Part shown: positions 28,471-31,828 of the stretch, in pieces | Position numbering within the stretch: the first letter of the stretch is position 1 | Layout: every line of letters begins with the position of its first letter | Virus record (IMG/VR): IMGVR_UViG_3300037344_000003 | Span: 1 to 31,828 of that record | DNA: 31,828 nt | Source of the DNA: a virus | Strand: one strand, 5' to 3' | Made by a program: the position numbers and the translations under genes | The notes under the pieces: model-generated | Database searches by the model: none | Told to the model about the DNA's origin: nothing | What the model saw: only the letters and a program-made list of their open reading frames with translations

Positions 28471-29701
28471 TCTGGCCTCCATTAGTTTGCGGCGATACTA
28501 CCACACTTTCCGGCTGTGTGCCAACTGGCACGGTCGCGCCTTGGATCATCAGGTCATCGCCGACATCTTTGCGCGGCAAGTTTTCAATATCCCGAACCTC
28601 GTTTGGCGTGCGGATTGCGTTCTGGATGCTGGTCGCGTGCGCTTCCATGCGCGTCTTCAGATCGCCGCGCAGCAGGCCGTCAACATTGTATTCAACATAA
28701 AAGTCGGAACCGCGCCCAAAGAATTTCAAGTTCATCTCTTGCTCGGATTGCTCAACCCACCGCTTCACAGTGTGCTTGACGAACTGTAAATCTTGCTGCT
28801 CGGTGTTTGAGAATGTGCCGTGCGTCAGGTCTTGCAAGAACACTGGCGGCAGACTGTAAATGCGCGCGACTTGCTCAATGCTAAATCGCTGCAACTCGAT
28901 CAACTGCATGTCGCTCGGCGAAAGGCCGATTGACTTTAGTTCATGCCCAAGCGGCAGCGCCATAATTGGCCGACCTTCTTTTGCCAGATTTAGTGTAGTC
29001 GCGGCGACATCTTCTGACGCACGGTTTGCGGCCTGCCCAGATTGAAACGGGCCTTGCAAAACCGCTGGAGGAATGCCGCCAGATTGGAACGCTTTTGATC
29101 CGTATCGGCTTGCTGCGATAGCCATGCCAATTGCGTCTCGGTTTGTTGATATTGGCCCGCGATGGTCTACCATGTCTGACTTCAGCATGAACGGGATGTC
29201 GATCACGTCAACAGCCGCGTAGGCTTTGGCCCCCACGCGGTATTGCTTGCGGCCATCGGCCAGCATTTCAACTTCAACCTTTGACGGATCAAGCGGAAAC
29301 AGATTTTCAATTTCGCCAGCCTGTGTGCGCTCGACGTATGTGACGCTGCGGCCACCAGTGAACACTTGCTCAAACGAATATTTGCGCCACTCAAACGACG
29401 ACATGCCATCGTTGACGGCATCGTGCAGAATTGATGAAAGCCCGTTGGTCACTTTCTCGCGGCCAGTTTCAGTCTTGCGGTATACGTTCAGCGGCAAGCC
29501 AGCCAGCGTCCCAGCAAGAAAGTTTACGGCAGTCCATACCGCAGGCACGCCAAGTGCAGTGTCGGTGTTTACCGTAACGCCTGACGACGCATACATGTCG
29601 CCCCAACCCATGACTTGCAGAAAGTCACTTGCGCTGACAGGCGCGTTGGGGTTTTCAAGATTTCGTGCTTCCGGTTTCTTGAACCGATCAAATAGAGCCA
29701 T
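28463..29701 (-). CDS. portal protein, HK97 family (412 aa)
   Basis: Portal ring protein through which DNA enters and leaves. ALGVPAVWTAVNFLAGTLAG, LPLNVYRKTETGREKVTN and YSFEQVFTGGRSVTYVERT mark the N-terminal clip and wing parts; HELKSIGLSPSDMQLIELQR, then FSIEQVARIYSLPPVFL and the TEQQDLQFVKHTVKRWVEQ helix are standard for the family. The start MALFDRFKKPE at 29701 is typical and GAGG lies before it; nine extra upstream residues are unlikely. The end encodes the ribosome binding site of the protease gene. Confidence 0.93.
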   Translation of the reverse strand: MALFDRFKKPEARNLENPNAPVSASDFLQVMGWGDMYASSGVTVNTDTALGVPAVWTAVNFLAGTLAGLPLNVYRKTETGREKVTNGLSSILHDAVNDGMSSFEWRKYSFEQVFTGGRSVTYVERTQAGEIENLFPLDPSKVEVEMLADGRKQYRVGAKAYAAVDVIDIPFMLKSDMVDHRGPISTNRDAIGMAIAASRYGSKAFQSGGIPPAVLQGPFQSGQAANRASEDVAATTLNLAKEGRPIMALPLGHELKSIGLSPSDMQLIELQRFSIEQVARIYSLPPVFLQDLTHGTFSNTEQQDLQFVKHTVKRWVEQSEQEMNLKFFGRGSDFYVEYNVDGLLRGDLKTRMEAHATSIQNAIRTPNEVRDIENLPRKDVGDDLMIQGATVPVGTQPESVVVSPQTNGGQNG

Positions 29702-29792
29702 TCCGAGCGTCCTCGATGTTTGGCCCAACGTAACACATCAGCCAGCCACCGACAAGGCTGCGCTAGACGGCGGTTTTCATTAGCGTTCTAAA
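29702..29792 (-). other. gap between large terminase and portal genes
   Basis: No gene is supported in these 91 bases. On the minus strand CCGCCG and CGGTGG can pair around a 16-base loop, a weak hairpin. Only very short open frames (5 and 16 codons) occur. Confidence 0.4.
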
Positions 29793-31310
29793 TTATTTTT
29801 GCAGTCTGAAATCTGGATCATCCCAAGGCGAAACGGCTGGCGCTGCGTCACCCATGCCCTCAACGCCAAGCGCCATCGCCAATGCGACAAGCCCGTCGAT
29901 CCTGCCAACAGATTTTGATTTTGTCAGCTTGCGATTACCCGCCGGATCGCGTTCGGCCACTGCGTTTGCTGCGCACATATTCAAAACAGGGTTGCCGCCA
30001 TGCCGCAGCTTACGATCCGCGACCAGTCGTTCCAGCTTATCAACTGCGGGTGCCATATCTTTGAAGCCCTGCCCGAACGGCTGCATTGGTATCTGAACGC
30101 CGAGCGCGTCAAGTTCGCGCGTGAAGTCGTTGATGCGCCAACGGTCATAGGCCAGCATCGTCAGATCAAAGTCGCTTGATGCCTCCGCAACGGCCATCGC
30201 GATGACGGCAGGGACAATGACGGGGCCATCAATTAACGTGATGAAGCCCTGATCCGCCCAAATGTTATAAGGCACTTTGTCTTCTTTGGCGCGTTCGCGA
30301 ATGCCGTCGCGAGGCATAAAGAACTGCGACTGGATGTCGTAGCCTTCGCCATTCGGGAACGCCAAAACAAGCGCGGTCAAATCTCGGCTCGATGATAAAT
30401 CAAGCCCAGCAAAACACGACATGCCGCCGCTGATTTCGGGCGCGTCAGAATTTGCCGACCACTCGCCACGGTTCAAGAACGGGCTGGTCGCCTCGATGCG
30501 CTGGTTTAAAAACAGCCAGCGAAAACTGTTTTCTTTCGCGGGCAATCTGTCGGCCTGCTTTGCAAAGTCTTCGATGTCTTTCAAGCTGCGAAACACGCCC
30601 AGCGCAGGGTTTGCAATTTTCCACGCGGCGCGATCCATCACTTCGCAATCCTCCGGCGCGGTGTAAACGTGGCTCACGATCCGTCTGTCTTTTGCGTTCC
30701 TTGCGTCGTCTAGCCATATCGAAAACAAGTCGCCATCGGTTGCGGCCTGCGTTGAAATTGCAATCAACAGCGGGTCATCGTGCGCGCCCTGCGCCGTCTC
30801 GATGGCTTCAACAAATGCATCAGTCGGCCCGCGCACCTGCCCTACCTCGTCCAAGATTGCCAAGACAGGCGACAGCCCGTGCGCAGTTCCGGCCTCCGCG
30901 CTAATTGCTTTGTATTCGACGGCCATTGGAATACCGACAAGCATTTTCTGACTTGGCACAATGCGAACAATATTTGACAATTCCGGCGACAGGCGAACCA
31001 TCTTTTCAGCCAGCTTAAACACCAACGCCGCTTGATCCCGCGACCGCGCGCCCGATGTTATCTGGCTATTCTGCCGAGCCTCGGGGCCGACCAGATGCGC
31101 CAACAGGATTGCGGCAATCAGCGCGCTCTTGCCGTTTTTTCTTCCTACGCTTAAATAGGCGCGGCTTGTCCCTTTTTTATTATCGTAAACATCCAAGATA
31201 AATTTTTTCTGAAACGGCATCAAAACAAGCGGCTTGCCAACCAGCTTGCCCTCCGGCACGGGACAAAACCTCTCGATAAATGCAATGACTTTTTCGCCGC
31301 GTGTTCTCAT
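29793..31310 (-). CDS. terminase large subunit (505 aa)
   Basis: Packaging motor and nuclease of the HK97/Terminase_1 type. Walker A GRKNGKS (56-62) and Walker B VLAILDE (149-155) form the ATPase; STQAATDGDLF around 187-196 is the coupling motif. The C-terminal RNase-H-like nuclease has D304 in FAGLDLSSSRD, and a later Asp in GRIDGLVALAMALG. The start overlaps the TerS stop (ATGA). Together with P27-type TerS and an HNH gene this suggests cos-type ends. Confidence 0.94.
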   Translation of the reverse strand: MRTRGEKVIAFIERFCPVPEGKLVGKPLVLMPFQKKFILDVYDNKKGTSRAYLSVGRKNGKSALIAAILLAHLVGPEARQNSQITSGARSRDQAALVFKLAEKMVRLSPELSNIVRIVPSQKMLVGIPMAVEYKAISAEAGTAHGLSPVLAILDEVGQVRGPTDAFVEAIETAQGAHDDPLLIAISTQAATDGDLFSIWLDDARNAKDRRIVSHVYTAPEDCEVMDRAAWKIANPALGVFRSLKDIEDFAKQADRLPAKENSFRWLFLNQRIEATSPFLNRGEWSANSDAPEISGGMSCFAGLDLSSSRDLTALVLAFPNGEGYDIQSQFFMPRDGIRERAKEDKVPYNIWADQGFITLIDGPVIVPAVIAMAVAEASSDFDLTMLAYDRWRINDFTRELDALGVQIPMQPFGQGFKDMAPAVDKLERLVADRKLRHGGNPVLNMCAANAVAERDPAGNRKLTKSKSVGRIDGLVALAMALGVEGMGDAAPAVSPWDDPDFRLQK

Positions 31311-31786
31311 GTTGGCATCGAAATCAGGTCATCGTCATCGTCGGCCTTGGATTGATCGACAATCCCGCGCGACTTTTGCTGCAACTTTCCCGTCGCGTTC
31401 AACGTTCGCGGGTCACTGGATGTTTGATTGAGCGACATTGAGCGGATAACCGCAAGCTGCCGCCGCTCTATCGTGTCGATAATTGTCAACAACGGGTTTG
31501 GGATTTGCGTGCCTCGCTGATTTTCGATGATGACGCCCTCGGTTTCAAGCCGATGCTGGTACTCTCGGCTGTCGGCTTCCATGCGAACAACCTTCGCCAG
31601 CAATATCAAATCCAGATCGCGCCAGTCTTCACGCGTACGCGCACGTGTGAACTGGTCCCAGATGACCGCCTCCGCGTCGTTGCGCAACACGATACCCTGC
31701 GGCAACGGAACGCCGTCGATTGCGCCCTTAAAGCTGCCCAGAGCCGCTGTGATGCTGTTTTTGTCGGCGCGCTTCTTCTGGCTCAT
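31307..31786 (-). CDS. terminase small subunit, P27 family (159 aa)
   Basis: DNA-recognition subunit of terminase. The text RGTQIPNPLLTIIDTIERR and AVIRSMSLNQTSSDPRTLN is typical of P27-family small terminases; the N-terminal helix region (WDQFTRARTREDWRDLDLIL) fits too. The acidic end (KADDDDDLISMPT) is a likely contact to the large subunit. GAGGAAA lies before the ATG at 31786. It starts the late block; if the window is circular, the HNH pair lies just upstream. Confidence 0.88.
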   Translation of the reverse strand: MSQKKRADKNSITAALGSFKGAIDGVPLPQGIVLRNDAEAVIWDQFTRARTREDWRDLDLILLAKVVRMEADSREYQHRLETEGVIIENQRGTQIPNPLLTIIDTIERRQLAVIRSMSLNQTSSDPRTLNATGKLQQKSRGIVDQSKADDDDDLISMPT

Positions 31787-31828
31787 GGGTTTCCTCTGGT
31801 TTTTTCCGTAAACGCATTAACAGAAACT
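31787..31828. other. right window end, leader of terminase operon
   Basis: Contains the ribosome binding site of TerS (GAGGAAA on the minus strand) and no gene. With 1-44 it would form the 86-nt gap between the HNH operon and TerS, a plausible site for cos or a late promoter, but no convincing motif for either was seen. Confidence 0.45.

Noticed and set aside
29690-29745. 16-codon leader-like frame before the portal gene
   Set aside because: No ribosome binding site and no sign of an attenuator structure.
1-31828. Integrase, CI-type repressor, attachment site or toxin-antitoxin pair
   Set aside because: None could be recognised; the two RHH genes are followed by resolvases and not by toxin genes.

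Overview
The window looks like one complete tailed-phage genome of the siphovirus type with an HK97-like head, probably infecting an alphaproteobacterium of the Rhodobacteraceae kind. The host guess rests on the order of the distal tail genes, which mirrors the Rhodobacter gene transfer agent (major tail protein, tail chaperone, tape measure, distal tail, hub, peptidase-like, J-like hub), and on overall style; it is an inference. The two ends of the window fit together as a circle. The HNH endonuclease and its partner gene lie at 45-937 and the small terminase begins at 31786, all on the minus strand, so joining the ends gives the HNH-TerS-TerL-portal-protease-capsid order usual for HK97-like cos phages, with about 86 nt between 45 and the TerS start.

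There are two transcription arms leaving one divergent regulatory region (6875-7012). The minus arm runs leftward from 6874: a ribbon-helix-helix protein, RuvC-like resolvase, RecE-like exonuclease, SSB-like protein, primase-helicase, a repeat-rich non-coding region (2247-2445, candidate origin or operator array), small unknown genes and HNH. Across the ends it continues through packaging, head, tail, fibre and lysis genes (31786 down to 14417). The plus arm (7013-14437) is an accessory region of small unknown genes, a Mom-like DNA modification gene, and a second recombination set. The arms converge at 14417-14437, where the two last genes overlap tail to tail.

The most unusual point is that two recombination cassettes of matching order occur in one 32 kb phage. 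The minus arm has RHH - RuvC resolvase - RecE nuclease - SSB-like. The plus arm has RHH - PD-(D/E)XK resolvase - unknown - RecE nuclease - SSB-like. In both, the RHH stop and resolvase start share one base. The plus cassette, with the Mom-like gene, sits between two diverged direct repeats of about 490 bp (9331-9820 and 13148-13640), each encoding a winged-helix-like protein. An 87-nt structured element resembling the 5' half of a tRNA is also present twice (10597-10683, 14033-14119). Together these look like an old tandem duplication whose interior has been replaced.

Other sequence-level features are a perfect 87-bp direct repeat carrying a 5' leader and half an operator (6931, 7556), a family of C(UUCG)G hairpins placed after stop codons and always on the sense strand, a programmed -1 frameshift site in the tail chaperone genes, an overlapping Rz/Rz1 spanin pair, and an amidase with a C-terminal membrane segment. 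No integrase, CI-type repressor or partition genes were recognised, so the phage is either virulent or controls its cycle by unfamiliar means. All functional names come from reading the translated sequence; no database search was possible.
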